Source of the DNA: a virus | Virus record (IMG/VR): IMGVR_UViG_3300044712_001278 | Coordinates: 1-41,699 of that record | Strand: one strand, 5' to 3' | Length of the DNA stretch: 41,699 nucleotides | In this document: piece by piece, positions 1 to 6,737 of the stretch | Position numbering within the stretch: the stretch's first letter is position 1 | How the letters are laid out: every line of letters starts with the position of its first letter | The notes under the pieces: generated by a model | Database searches by the model: none | Told to the model about the DNA's origin: nothing | Seen by the model: only the letters and a program-made list of their open reading frames with translations | Program-made: the position numbers and the translations under genes

Positions 1-1
1 C

Positions 2-1381
2 TGGCCCGAGCAGGATGATACCGGCACCTGGTGGTGCCGCCGCTGCGACAAGGGGGGCGACGCGATCCAGTTCCTCATCGAAGTCGTGGGGATGGCCTTC
101 CCCGAGGCCTGCAAGGCAGTGGGCCGCGAGATCCCCGAGCACCAGGAGATGCGCACCCCCCAGGCGCGCCGGCCCGCAGCCGCCTCCTCTTGGCAGCCCA
201 AAGACCCCGATGCGCCGCCGGCCGCCTGGCTCGAACACGCCGAAAAGTTCGTCACCTGGGCGCACAACCAACTGATCCACCTGGGCGACGGCCCCGGCAC
301 CCCCCTGGCATACCTGGCAGGCAGGGGCATCACCCGCGACAGCGCCATCACCCACCGCCTCGGCTGGAACCCCGGCGAAAAAGGGAGCGACCTCTACCGC
401 GCCCGCGAAGCCTGGGGGCTGGAAACCGTCATGAAAGGGGACAAAAAGAAAAAACTCTGGCTTCCCATCGGCCTGGTCATCCCCTTTTACAAATCCCCCC
501 CCCACCCCCCTTTGGCAAAGGGGGGTGACGAGCTTTCGAGGCGCGGAGATTTGATGACAAAGGGGGGTGACGAGCTTGCGATTCGGGGGGATTTATGCCG
601 CGTCCGGATCCGGATCCCCAAAGAGCGCCGCACCCCGGAATTCTCCACCCCCTACTTCATCGTTCCCGGCTCCGCCATGGACACCTTCGTTGTCGGCGGC
701 GATGCGAAAGGCTACGTGATAATAGAGGCAGAGCTGGACGCCATCCTGGTGGCCCAGGAGTGCGCGGGCCTGCGGATCGGCGCTATGGCCATGGGCAATT
801 CCACCGCCAAGCCGACGGCAGCCGCCTACGTCATGCTCGCCGCATCCCTGCACATCTCAAACGCCCTCGACTACGACCTCCGGGAAGGATCTACGGAAAA
901 CGCCGGCGGCTCCGCCTGGCTTTGGTGGAAAAACCAGTTCCCCCAGGCAGAACGCTGGCCGGTACCGGTCGGCAAGGACCCCGGCGACGCATTCCAGGCC
1001 GGCGTCAATATCCGCCAATGGGTAATGGCGGGGCTCCCCCCTATCTTCAGCATCCCGGCGGGAACGATCCCGGCAGTTTGTGAAACAAAACCGGCCGAAA
1101 CCGAAACGACTGCGACGGAAACGGAAAAAAAGCCCGTCACCGTCCAATACATCCAGGGAAAAAGCCGGGGCGGGCTGATCTACTTCATCACCGACAGCGC
1201 CAAAAACAGGGCGAAACTCGCCGAAAAATTCCCCGGCAAGGCCATCTTCACCCATGCCGAGATCCTTCTGCTCAAGGGGATGGCCCCAGAAGAGGCGGAG
1301 AAATTCATCGTCATAAAGGAAACCTTCGGCCCCGACGCCGAAATCAGCGCCACAGGGCCGGCAAACGAGGAGAACCCATGA
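2..1381 (+). CDS. DNA primase, CHC2/TOPRIM type (5' end cut off by window)
   Basis: This is a phage primase that would make RNA primers at replication forks. The reading frame is open from base 2. Comparison with the second copy at 40898 shows that 44 N-terminal codons are missing, so the full protein would be about 503 residues. The visible part has the end of the CHC2-type zinc finger (WWCRRC, then KGGDAI). It also has a TOPRIM core: the acidic motif VIIEAELDAI near base 716, a DYD motif near base 870, and GKDPGDAF near base 973. A 104-base palindromic repeat is translated in frame in the middle (491-594). The stop overlaps the dnaN start as ATGA, so the two genes are probably translationally coupled. 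Family assignment rests on motifs read by eye and is strong. Confidence 0.9.
   Translation, partial: WPEQDDTGTWWCRRCDKGGDAIQFLIEVVGMAFPEACKAVGREIPEHQEMRTPQARRPAAASSWQPKDPDAPPAAWLEHAEKFVTWAHNQLIHLGDGPGTPLAYLAGRGITRDSAITHRLGWNPGEKGSDLYRAREAWGLETVMKGDKKKKLWLPIGLVIPFYKSPPHPPLAKGGDELSRRGDLMTKGGDELAIRGDLCRVRIRIPKERRTPEFSTPYFIVPGSAMDTFVVGGDAKGYVIIEAELDAILVAQECAGLRIGAMAMGNSTAKPTAAAYVMLAASLHISNALDYDLREGSTENAGGSAWLWWKNQFPQAERWPVPVGKDPGDAFQAGVNIRQWVMAGLPPIFSIPAGTIPAVCETKPAETETTATETEKKPVTVQYIQGKSRGGLIYFITDSAKNRAKLAEKFPGKAIFTHAEILLLKGMAPEEAEKFIVIKETFGPDAEISATGPANEENP
491..594. repeat. Palindromic repeat element inside primase ORF (copy 1)
   Basis: The element begins with AAATCCCCCC and ends with GGGGGGATTT, which are terminal inverted repeats. 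Inside it lies a CCCCCCTTTG / CAAAGGGGGG palindrome, and the block around GGGGGGTGACGAGCTT occurs twice. It is translated in frame as about 35 residues (including PLAKGGDEL and MTKGGDELAIRGDL) between the primase segments IPFY and CRVRIRIP, which would read well as neighbours without it. Close copies lie at 15369-15474 and 41516-41619. Confidence 0.9.
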
Positions 1382-2511
1382 ACTTCACCATAAACCAGAA
1401 AGCATTCAGCGCCGCCATCGGCCGCATCCAGGGCATCGCCACCCCGCGGCAGACCATGCCCGTCCTGGAAAACGTCCTGATCGCCGCCTCTGCGCTGCGC
1501 CCCGTCCTGCACATCAGCGCCACCGACCTGGAGGTCGGCTATACTACCGCCATCGACTGCCACGACATCCAGGCGCCGGGCAGCATCACCATCCCGGCAA
1601 AAAAGCTGTATGAAGTCCTCAGGGCCGCCCCCACCGAACAGGTCACCGTCTCCCTCAACCCGGAAAACGATCGCGTCACCATCGCCTCCGGCACCTTCGT
1701 CACCACCCTGGCCGGGGTCGCCGCCGACGAATTCCCGGCGGTACAGCCCCTCCTGGAAGGCCATCCGTTCCAGCTCGATGCCGCCGCGCTGCTGCGACTC
1801 CTAGGGCACGTGGATTACTGCCAGTCCAACGATCACACGAAATACAACCTGAACGGCGTATTCCTGCGCATCGCCGATGCCGAAGACGGCACCAGGCTCT
1901 ATGCAGCCGCCACCGACGGACACCGCCTGGCAGCCGACAGCGTGCCCCTCCCGGGAGAGCCGCGGGCCATCCCCGCCGATCTCGCCCGGGGCATCATCAT
2001 CCCGCGCAAGGGGATAGCCGAGATCCGCAAGATTGGCGGCGAAGGGGTCCTCTGCTTCACCATCGCCGGCAACAACCTGTCCATCTCCACCGACAGTGAA
2101 ACCATCACCCTGCGCCTCATCGACGGCGACTTCCCCAACTACGCCAGCATCATTCCCAGGAAGCACACTGCCAAGGCCGAGACCAACCGGCAACCCCTCA
2201 TCGACGCCCTGGGGCGCGTCTCCCTCCTGTCCGAGGGCAAACTGCACGGCGTCACCCTCGACTTCGCTGCCGGCGGCATCAGGCTCAATGCGGAGAATGT
2301 CCAGCTGGGGGAGGCCTGCGATCGCGTCATGGCCGGGTACGAGGGCGAGCCTGGCGCCCGCAAGATCAACGCGGCATACCTTACCCAGGCCCTGGCCGCC
2401 TGGGACTGCGCCGTCGTGGATATCCGCATGACCGACGAACTGAGCCCGCTCCTCATCACCCCCTACTGCGAGGACGAGCCCTGCGCCGTGATCATGCCGC
2501 TGAGGAGCTAG
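1378..2511 (+). CDS. dnaN: DNA polymerase III beta sliding clamp homologue
   Basis: This 377-residue protein has the full length and three-domain pattern of the bacterial beta clamp, the ring that tethers polymerase and other factors to DNA. Recognisable features are the N-terminal LENVLIAAS and SATDLEVGYTT segments, KYNLNGVFLR and ATDGHRLAAD in the middle domain, DFPNYASIIP after it, and the C-terminal VIMPLRS like the terminal strand of bacterial clamps. The start overlaps the primase stop (ATGA). A GAGGAG near its end is the ribosome site of the next gene. A phage carrying its own clamp presumably bypasses or competes with the host clamp. The downstream gene carries a canonical clamp-binding pentapeptide. 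Confidence 0.93.
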   Translation: MNFTINQKAFSAAIGRIQGIATPRQTMPVLENVLIAASALRPVLHISATDLEVGYTTAIDCHDIQAPGSITIPAKKLYEVLRAAPTEQVTVSLNPENDRVTIASGTFVTTLAGVAADEFPAVQPLLEGHPFQLDAAALLRLLGHVDYCQSNDHTKYNLNGVFLRIADAEDGTRLYAAATDGHRLAADSVPLPGEPRAIPADLARGIIIPRKGIAEIRKIGGEGVLCFTIAGNNLSISTDSETITLRLIDGDFPNYASIIPRKHTAKAETNRQPLIDALGRVSLLSEGKLHGVTLDFAAGGIRLNAENVQLGEACDRVMAGYEGEPGARKINAAYLTQALAAWDCAVVDIRMTDELSPLLITPYCEDEPCAVIMPLRS

Positions 2512-2512
2512 A

Positions 2513-3511
2513 ATGGAAGAGAAGAACGAAGACGGGATCTGCGTGGAGCGATTCGAAAGGATTTATATTCCGATCCACAAGAAACTCAATTGCGCATTGA
2601 GCATCACGGTTGCGCGCGGCGATTCCGGAAAGTGGTACTTCGGCCGGGATATCCGAACCGGGCAATGGGGCAGCGGCTATGCCGCATGGCCTAAATTTTC
2701 CGATCAATATCCATCCCGGGGAGATGCGATAGTCGCGGCTGTTGCAAACATCCGGAAGGTATTGCTGAAAAACCAGGGATCTCCCGGGGAGGCAAAAAAA
2801 ACGAAGTTGCTCATGGGGATCCTTGACGAGTTCGTGTCTGCTATCCCGGTGCAAGATCCTCCGCCGAACGTTTTTTCTCCCCAGGGGAACCTTGCATTCT
2901 GCAGCGGGCTGCAAATGCTCTGCATCCCTAGGGAGAAAAAGAAAACAGCCAGGGGCCCCACGTCAAAAGACTGCCAGCTGTCGCTTTTCTCCGATCCGGA
3001 ACCGACGCCGGCGAATCCTGTAAACTCCCTCATGGAGAAAGGCTTCTCCCGGGACGAGGCGAAGATCCTCCTGGCCGGCTTCGACCTGCTCCGCTACGAC
3101 AAGGAAGTCAAGACCGTCTGGGTCGCCGAGTCGCAGATCACCTGGGACAGCAACGAGAAAGGGTGGGCAGTGGATCCGGAAAAGGAAGAGCCGCGCTGGT
3201 ACAAGACAGGCAAGTCTCCTTACAAGACCTTTGCCGAAGCGGAAAGGGCGGTCAAGACTATCATAGACGACGCGGCCACCATCGAAGTCAACAAGCTCGG
3301 CATTGTCGACAACGGCGCCGGGCGCAAACTGCTCAAGGAAAGCGAAGGTTTCGAATTCTACCGCTCCGAGGGGATTATCCCCGGCCACGGCACCCCCAGG
3401 ATAAAAAACATGGGCACAAACTGGGGCAACTGGAAGAAATTTGAAACCGGGGAAGAGTGCCAAAAGGCATGGGACGAACTGATGCTCACTGATAAGGCGC
3501 TGCAGGGATAA
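2513..3511 (+). CDS. Unknown protein with a canonical beta-clamp-binding motif (QLSLF)
   Basis: This 332-residue protein starts two bases after the dnaN stop, with GAGGAG inside the dnaN end as its ribosome site. Residues 155-159 are QLSLF (bases 2975-2989), an exact match to the QL[SD]LF consensus by which polymerases, MutS, Hda and others dock on the clamp. The motif lies in a charged, probably flexible linker between two domains. The first (about 30-90) is rich in aromatic residues (KWYFGRDI, WGSGYAAWP). The second (about 170-332) has repeated W/K patches and a helix near the start that looks like a small helical binding module (GFSRDEAKILLAGF). I do not recognise either domain. The most economical inference is a clamp-recruited replication or repair factor, or a clamp modulator. 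Confidence 0.85.
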   Translation: MEEKNEDGICVERFERIYIPIHKKLNCALSITVARGDSGKWYFGRDIRTGQWGSGYAAWPKFSDQYPSRGDAIVAAVANIRKVLLKNQGSPGEAKKTKLLMGILDEFVSAIPVQDPPPNVFSPQGNLAFCSGLQMLCIPREKKKTARGPTSKDCQLSLFSDPEPTPANPVNSLMEKGFSRDEAKILLAGFDLLRYDKEVKTVWVAESQITWDSNEKGWAVDPEKEEPRWYKTGKSPYKTFAEAERAVKTIIDDAATIEVNKLGIVDNGAGRKLLKESEGFEFYRSEGIIPGHGTPRIKNMGTNWGNWKKFETGEECQKAWDELMLTDKALQG

Positions 3512-3539
3512 CGGCCATTTCAACGGAGGCAACCAAACT

Positions 3540-3863
3540 ATGAATCGATTCAAAAACTGGCTGAAAGCAAAACTGCGTCACTGGCTGGAGATTGACGAAC
3601 TGGCACGGGGAGTCACGAAGCTGAATCAGGTCACGGCTGATCTCGTGAATATCGGCGTCGATGTCCATTTCAAAGACCCGCACATGATCCTGATTTACTC
3701 CCGGCTGAACTGGGGGCAGATTCGGGAGATCAGGGCCGATTTCAAGGATATGCGGGAACTGATGGAGTTTACACGCGAACTGAAAGCGCGATTTAACACC
3801 CGCTCCGAAATTTGGGACGCGCCGCCTATGGTACAGCAGATGCGGCGGGATATTGGATATTGA
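3540..3863 (+). CDS. Hypothetical protein, basic N-terminus
   Basis: This 107-residue protein follows a good GGAGG site. The first 20 residues are rich in K, R, W and L (FKNWLKAKLRHWLEI) and could form an amphipathic helix that touches membrane or nucleic acid. The rest is mixed alpha/beta with a central hydrophobic strand (HMILIYSRLNW) and a charged helix. It has no recognisable catalytic motif and I do not know its family. It lies in the post-clamp block of small genes. Confidence 0.65.
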   Translation: MNRFKNWLKAKLRHWLEIDELARGVTKLNQVTADLVNIGVDVHFKDPHMILIYSRLNWGQIREIRADFKDMRELMEFTRELKARFNTRSEIWDAPPMVQQMRRDIGY

Positions 3864-3949
3864 TAACGGGGCGGCGGATGAGCGGCCAGTCTTTGGGCCG
3901 GTGCATTCGACTGGTTAGCCCTTTCGGCTACTAGTCGGGGAGAAAAGGG

Positions 3950-4030
3950 ATGATCAAATTCAGATGCATTTTTTGCGGGAAAGAACACGACACGGTGGAG
4001 GAATGCAATGCCTGCGAAGCAACGCACTAA
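3950..4030 (+). CDS. 26-residue zinc-knuckle miniprotein
   Basis: This very small gene has a GGGAGAAAAGGG leader seven or so bases before the ATG. The product contains CIFC (residues 6-9) and CNAC (19-22) separated by nine residues, a CXXC/CXXC arrangement able to hold one zinc ion. It overlaps the start of the next gene, whose ribosome site GGTGGAGG lies within it. That overlap and the clean leader argue that it is expressed. The 86 bases before it hold an imperfect hairpin (GACTGGTTAGCC / GGCTACTAGTC, 3908-3935) and no gene. Confidence 0.55.
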   Translation: MIKFRCIFCGKEHDTVEECNACEATH

Positions 4031-4271
4031 AACCGCATATGTCTGCGCCGTCACCTACAGCGGGGGATTCGACCTAAACTTTGACTGTGCGGGGGTTCTG
4101 GACTGTAAATACGCGCTGTGTTACGCGATGCCGCCTGATGGCACTGACCCCTGCTGTCATTACGACTGTGGCACATGTGTTTCGCCGCACGCAAAACTGG
4201 CGGCAATTGGAAAAATCACAAAAAAGCTCTCTTCTGCTGCCAAGGAGATTGAAGAGCAACTTGAGGGCTAA
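4008..4271 (+). CDS. Cysteine-rich small protein
   Basis: This 87-residue protein has many cysteines in its first 60 residues (VCAV, DCAGVLDCKYALCY, CCHYDCGTC) and a lysine-rich helical tail (ITKKLSSAAKEIEEQL). The pattern suggests a metal-binding or disulphide-knotted fold, but I do not recognise a family. GGTGGAGG lies eight bases before the ATG. It overlaps the preceding miniprotein by 23 bases, so the pair is likely translationally coupled. Confidence 0.6.
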   Translation: MPAKQRTKTAYVCAVTYSGGFDLNFDCAGVLDCKYALCYAMPPDGTDPCCHYDCGTCVSPHAKLAAIGKITKKLSSAAKEIEEQLEG

Positions 4272-4352
4272 CGTCACAAGGCTGTGCTACGGAGCGCAGC
4301 GGAGATAGCACCTGCCGCTGGTTATATTTCGGCGGTGCCACGGAGGAAAACG

Positions 4353-4742
4353 ATGGAAGATAGATTTTGGGAACCAGTAACAGACCTCGAAGTAATGGCG
4401 CTCGATACAGACTGTAACCCCATGAAAGATGACCCCGAAGAGCCTCAAAAATACGGCTCTACAGTTATCGGCTTCAACTTGGATGATCCGGAGGGGTGTC
4501 GGTCAATCCTTGATATCACTGGAGAGGGTGACAGGGCCGAAGATGAAGCGTTTGCAAGGCGGATCGTTTTCTGCCTGCAAAACATCGGGGAATGCCCGAA
4601 GTGTGGTAGCGGCCCACTGTATCAGGATCGAGTCGAAGCGTGGGACGATATGGCGCACTGTGATGCTTGTGGGGCGGGTTTAACCGGCGATGAGTACCGT
4701 GCGGCGGTTAAGGAGTACGAGGCACGGGCAAAAGAAATATAA
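4353..4742 (+). CDS. Acidic protein with zinc-ribbon pair
   Basis: This 129-residue protein is read from the ATG preceded by GGAGG (CACGGAGGAAAACG). An upstream in-frame ATG at 4284 has no ribosome site and would add 23 implausible residues. The N-terminal half is strongly acidic (DDPEEP, NLDDPEG). The C-terminal half has CPKC and CDAC 23 residues apart, a zinc-ribbon spacing, with YQDRVEAWDD between. Restriction-alleviation and phage zinc-ribbon proteins often look like this, but no specific function can be assigned. Confidence 0.6.
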   Translation: MEDRFWEPVTDLEVMALDTDCNPMKDDPEEPQKYGSTVIGFNLDDPEGCRSILDITGEGDRAEDEAFARRIVFCLQNIGECPKCGSGPLYQDRVEAWDDMAHCDACGAGLTGDEYRAAVKEYEARAKEI

Positions 4743-4776
4743 CAAGGCACAATCCAAATAACGCAAGGAACCGTTT

Positions 4777-5100
4777 ATGTCCAATTGGCGTAAATATCGA
4801 TCAGAAGAAGAGAAACGCAAGCGGAGTGAAAAAGCCAGCCGGGCCGCCTGTGCCCGGTGGGATGCCTACCACGCATCTATCCCGCGGCCCGATTATGGAG
4901 AACTGCCGGTTGACTGCTTCCGGATCACCGTTGAAAACCTGATTATCGGCAAAACCGACGTCCTTGTTTTTCACCCCGCAGGCAAGTCCGGCCGCTACAG
5001 GGTCGATGTCAACGGCCAATACTGGAAAACCTGCGGCTGGACAGACGCCACCGTCCGGATCAGGAAAAGCTGCAAGCGGATGCCAATAATTCAACTATAG
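4777..5100 (+). CDS. Hypothetical basic protein
   Basis: This 107-residue protein starts with a lysine/arginine-rich helix (KYRSEEEKRKRSEKASRAA), followed by a compact region of predicted strands (DCFRITVENLIIG, VLVFHPAG, RYRVDVNGQYW). The leader CGCAAGGAACCG gives a moderate ribosome site. The basic helix plus beta fold could bind nucleic acid, but I do not recognise a family. It sits between two other small early-type genes on the same strand. Confidence 0.6.
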   Translation: MSNWRKYRSEEEKRKRSEKASRAACARWDAYHASIPRPDYGELPVDCFRITVENLIIGKTDVLVFHPAGKSGRYRVDVNGQYWKTCGWTDATVRIRKSCKRMPIIQL

Positions 5101-5108
5101 GAGTCACA

Positions 5109-5360
5109 ATGTACCAGTTCCCGGCAACTAAATTTATCAGCAACACCTTGTGGCGCCAGTGGTGGCACCTGCTCACCGAGGTCATGGAGATCGGCAAGGC
5201 ATTACTGCGCCGCGATCTCCAGCACGCCGCTACCGAAACCTGGGATGCCCGTCACAGCGCCGAAACCCTGCACCGCATACTGCAGGGGAAGGGCGTGGAC
5301 GTGCGCATGGCCCAGGAGCATGTCATCAGCAACAACCTGGAGCGGGGATACTATGAGTAA
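5109..5360 (+). CDS. Small helical protein, possibly MazG-like
   Basis: This 83-residue protein is preceded by ATAGGAGTCACA. The central helix run (WWHLLTEVMEIGKALLRRD, then ETWDARHSAETLHRIL) has spaced acidic residues reminiscent of the all-alpha MazG/dUTPase-like nucleotide pyrophosphohydrolases common in phages. It is short, and I cannot confirm the full EXXE...EXXD metal site, so the MazG call is tentative. It overlaps the next gene by eight bases. Confidence 0.55.
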   Translation: MYQFPATKFISNTLWRQWWHLLTEVMEIGKALLRRDLQHAATETWDARHSAETLHRILQGKGVDVRMAQEHVISNNLERGYYE

Positions 5361-5469
5361 CCAGCCTGATCTTTTCACCGCCCAGGCCTGCGACCATCTC
5401 CCCGTCGCCCGGCGGAAATTCGTAAACGGCAGGCTCATCTGCGGGCGCTGCGGAAAGGTGCTGCGATAA
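5353..5469 (+). CDS. 38-residue zinc-finger miniprotein with clamp-motif-like N-terminus
   Basis: This tiny protein is read from the ATG at 5353, which follows GGAGCGGGGATACT and overlaps the end of the preceding gene. It begins MSNQPDLF. QPDLF resembles the QXXLF class of beta-clamp-binding peptides, with the D-L-F positions matching the consensus. The rest holds CDH (residues 13-15) and CGRC, a likely zinc site. Small Cys proteins of this type are common in phages, but the pairing with a clamp-like motif in a phage that encodes its own clamp is notable. Its stop and the next start share one base (TAATG). Confidence 0.6.
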   Translation: MSNQPDLFTAQACDHLPVARRKFVNGRLICGRCGKVLR

Positions 5470-5663
5470 TGTCGGAACACTATCCGAAACACACAAAAGC
5501 GGTCATGGCGCACTGCACTAAATGCGGCCGCCACACCATGCACCGGGTCGACAACGGCCGCCTCGGCTCGTGCCTGGAGCCACACTTCACCGGACTCAGC
5601 AAGGCGCAGGAAAAGCGCCGGGAAAAACAGGAAGCCGAACGTCAGCAGCCGGGGCTGTTGTAA
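5469..5663 (+). CDS. Phage zinc-finger protein
   Basis: This 64-residue protein has CTKCGRHTMHRVDNGRLGSC, followed by a glutamate/lysine-rich helical tail. This CXXCG...C/H layout with the NGRLG turn resembles small zinc proteins found in many phage genomes, usually of unknown function. It is coupled to the previous gene by a TAATG overlap. The tail (KAQEKRREKQEAERQ) is highly charged. Confidence 0.65.
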   Translation: MSEHYPKHTKAVMAHCTKCGRHTMHRVDNGRLGSCLEPHFTGLSKAQEKRREKQEAERQQPGLL

Positions 5664-5669
5664 CCGGAC

Positions 5670-5772
5670 TCACGCAACGGCGCTACGGCGCAACGAAAAC
5701 CTTGAAAGGGGTTTAAGGTTTTAACCCAAAAGAAGATTTTGACTTTCGTCGCGCCGTTGCGTCGTCGCGTGA
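5670..5772. repeat. Long hairpin element, GCAACG-arm subtype (element 1 of 6)
   Basis: The left arm (TCACGCAACGGCGC...CAACGAAA) pairs with the right arm (TTTCGTCGCGCC...GCGTGA) over nearly 30 bases. The centre is AT-rich and reads GGTTTAAGGTTTTAACCC followed by AGATTTTGACTTT. Very similar centres recur in the five CACGAA-arm elements downstream, so arms and core seem to evolve separately. It fills the gap before the membrane protein gene and leaves that gene's leader (AAAGGATTTTAA) intact. Confidence 0.75.
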
Positions 5773-5788
5773 AACAAAAGGATTTTAA

Positions 5789-6010
5789 ATGACCTGGCTC
5801 CTGACCATAGCATCCCTTGTCGGCGTGGTGATGAACATCCGCCTCGACCGGCGCTGCTTCTACATCTGGACCGTAACCAACGCCTGCTGGTGCCTGGTCG
5901 ATTTTTACCAGGGACTCTACGCCCAGGCCGCCCTCTTCGCCGTCTACTTCCTGCTCGCCGTTTACGGGGTGTACGAGTGGGAGAAAAGGAAAATCGGGAA
6001 GCATGCCTGA
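5789..6010 (+). CDS. Small membrane protein, PnuC-like
   Basis: This 73-residue protein has two to three hydrophobic segments (WLLTIASLVGVVMNI, YIWTVTNACWCLVDFY, ALFAVYFLLAVYGVYEW). The W-T-N-W pattern and the AVYGVYEW ending followed by a basic tail resemble the short PnuC-like (nicotinamide riboside transporter-related) membrane proteins of phages. The length is about a third of a full PnuC, so it would have to work as an oligomer or do something else. It overlaps the small terminase gene by eight bases, which places it at the start of the packaging operon. Confidence 0.55.
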   Translation: MTWLLTIASLVGVVMNIRLDRRCFYIWTVTNACWCLVDFYQGLYAQAALFAVYFLLAVYGVYEWEKRKIGKHA

Positions 6011-6737
6011 CAGCGCCCCCCACATATCCCTCGTAGAGGAGCAGATCCTAGCCGAGGCGGTCGAAAAGACCGGCAGGGCATACCAGGAAGCCCCCACCGT
6101 CGCCAACCTGCGCGAATGGAACGCCGCCAGGGCCGCACAGGACAAATACCACCGCGAGCAGGAAGCGGCCGCCACCGGCCACCGCTTCCGCAACCTGGCC
6201 GAGGTGGCCCGCTGGCTGATCCGCCAGGGCTACAAGGTCAACGAGCGCACCGTGCGCAACCATCACAAGGCCGGGCTTTTCCCGGTTCAGGCCGGCGGCG
6301 AATTCCGCCAGGCCGACATCGAGGCATACGCAAAGAACCACCTTGACCGCCCCGGCTACGAGGGCGAATACAGCCCGGCCGGCAGCGCAAAGGACCGCCT
6401 CGCCGAAGCCATGGCCGAAGAGCGCGAACTGCGCAACAAGAAACTGAAAGGCGAGCTGATCGACGCCGCCGAGGAAGAGGCCAGGGACGCCAGGCTGTGG
6501 CGCGCCGTCCGCGCCGACATGGAAAACCACGCGCCCGGCGTCATCAACGAACTGGTGGACAGGGTCATGGCAGCGATCAGCGATCAGCGGACAGCGTACA
6601 GTGAACAGGAAGGCCTGGAAGCGGCCAAGCAGAGAATCACCGGCCTGGTCCCCGAGCTGCGCCTGAGCTACGAGGAATTCCTGGCCGAACTGTTCGATAG
6701 ATATGCCCAGCAAGGCGGGATTGAGGTGGAACTTTAA
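6003..6737 (+). CDS. Terminase small subunit
   Basis: This 244-residue protein should recognise the packaging site on concatemeric DNA and guide the large subunit. A winged-helix-like DNA-binding segment lies at about 60-115 (FRNLAEVARWLIRQGYKV, NERTVRNHHKAGLFP, GGEFRQADIEAYAK), as in Nu1-type small subunits. A long charged helix follows (KDRLAEAMAEERELRNKKLKG) and then a C-terminal region for large-subunit contact. It is directly followed by terL without a gap. Bases 6571-6598 are four tandem heptamers of the form CAGCGNN lying within the coding sequence. They encode AISDQRTAYS, which resembles the start of the fibre protein at 17115. Confidence 0.8.
   Translation: MPDSAPHISLVEEQILAEAVEKTGRAYQEAPTVANLREWNAARAAQDKYHREQEAAATGHRFRNLAEVARWLIRQGYKVNERTVRNHHKAGLFPVQAGGEFRQADIEAYAKNHLDRPGYEGEYSPAGSAKDRLAEAMAEERELRNKKLKGELIDAAEEEARDARLWRAVRADMENHAPGVINELVDRVMAAISDQRTAYSEQEGLEAAKQRITGLVPELRLSYEEFLAELFDRYAQQGGIEVEL
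6571..6598. repeat. Heptamer array CAGCGNN x4 inside terminase small subunit
   Basis: Four consecutive 7-base units read CAGCGAT, CAGCGAT, CAGCGGA, CAGCGTA. The last unit is the same as the one repeated at 17118-17145. Seven is not a multiple of three, so unit gain or loss would shift the terminase frame. Confidence 0.8.

Noticed and set aside
1-671. The terminal duplication as a simple direct terminal repeat of the phage chromosome
   Set aside because: Terminal repeats of one molecule should be identical. About 5% divergence with 34 substitutions and an indel does not fit.
4284-4352. The upstream ATG of the acidic zinc-ribbon gene at 4353
   Set aside because: No ribosome site precedes it, while GGAGG is well placed before the ATG at 4353. 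The added 23 residues look like untranslated leader.
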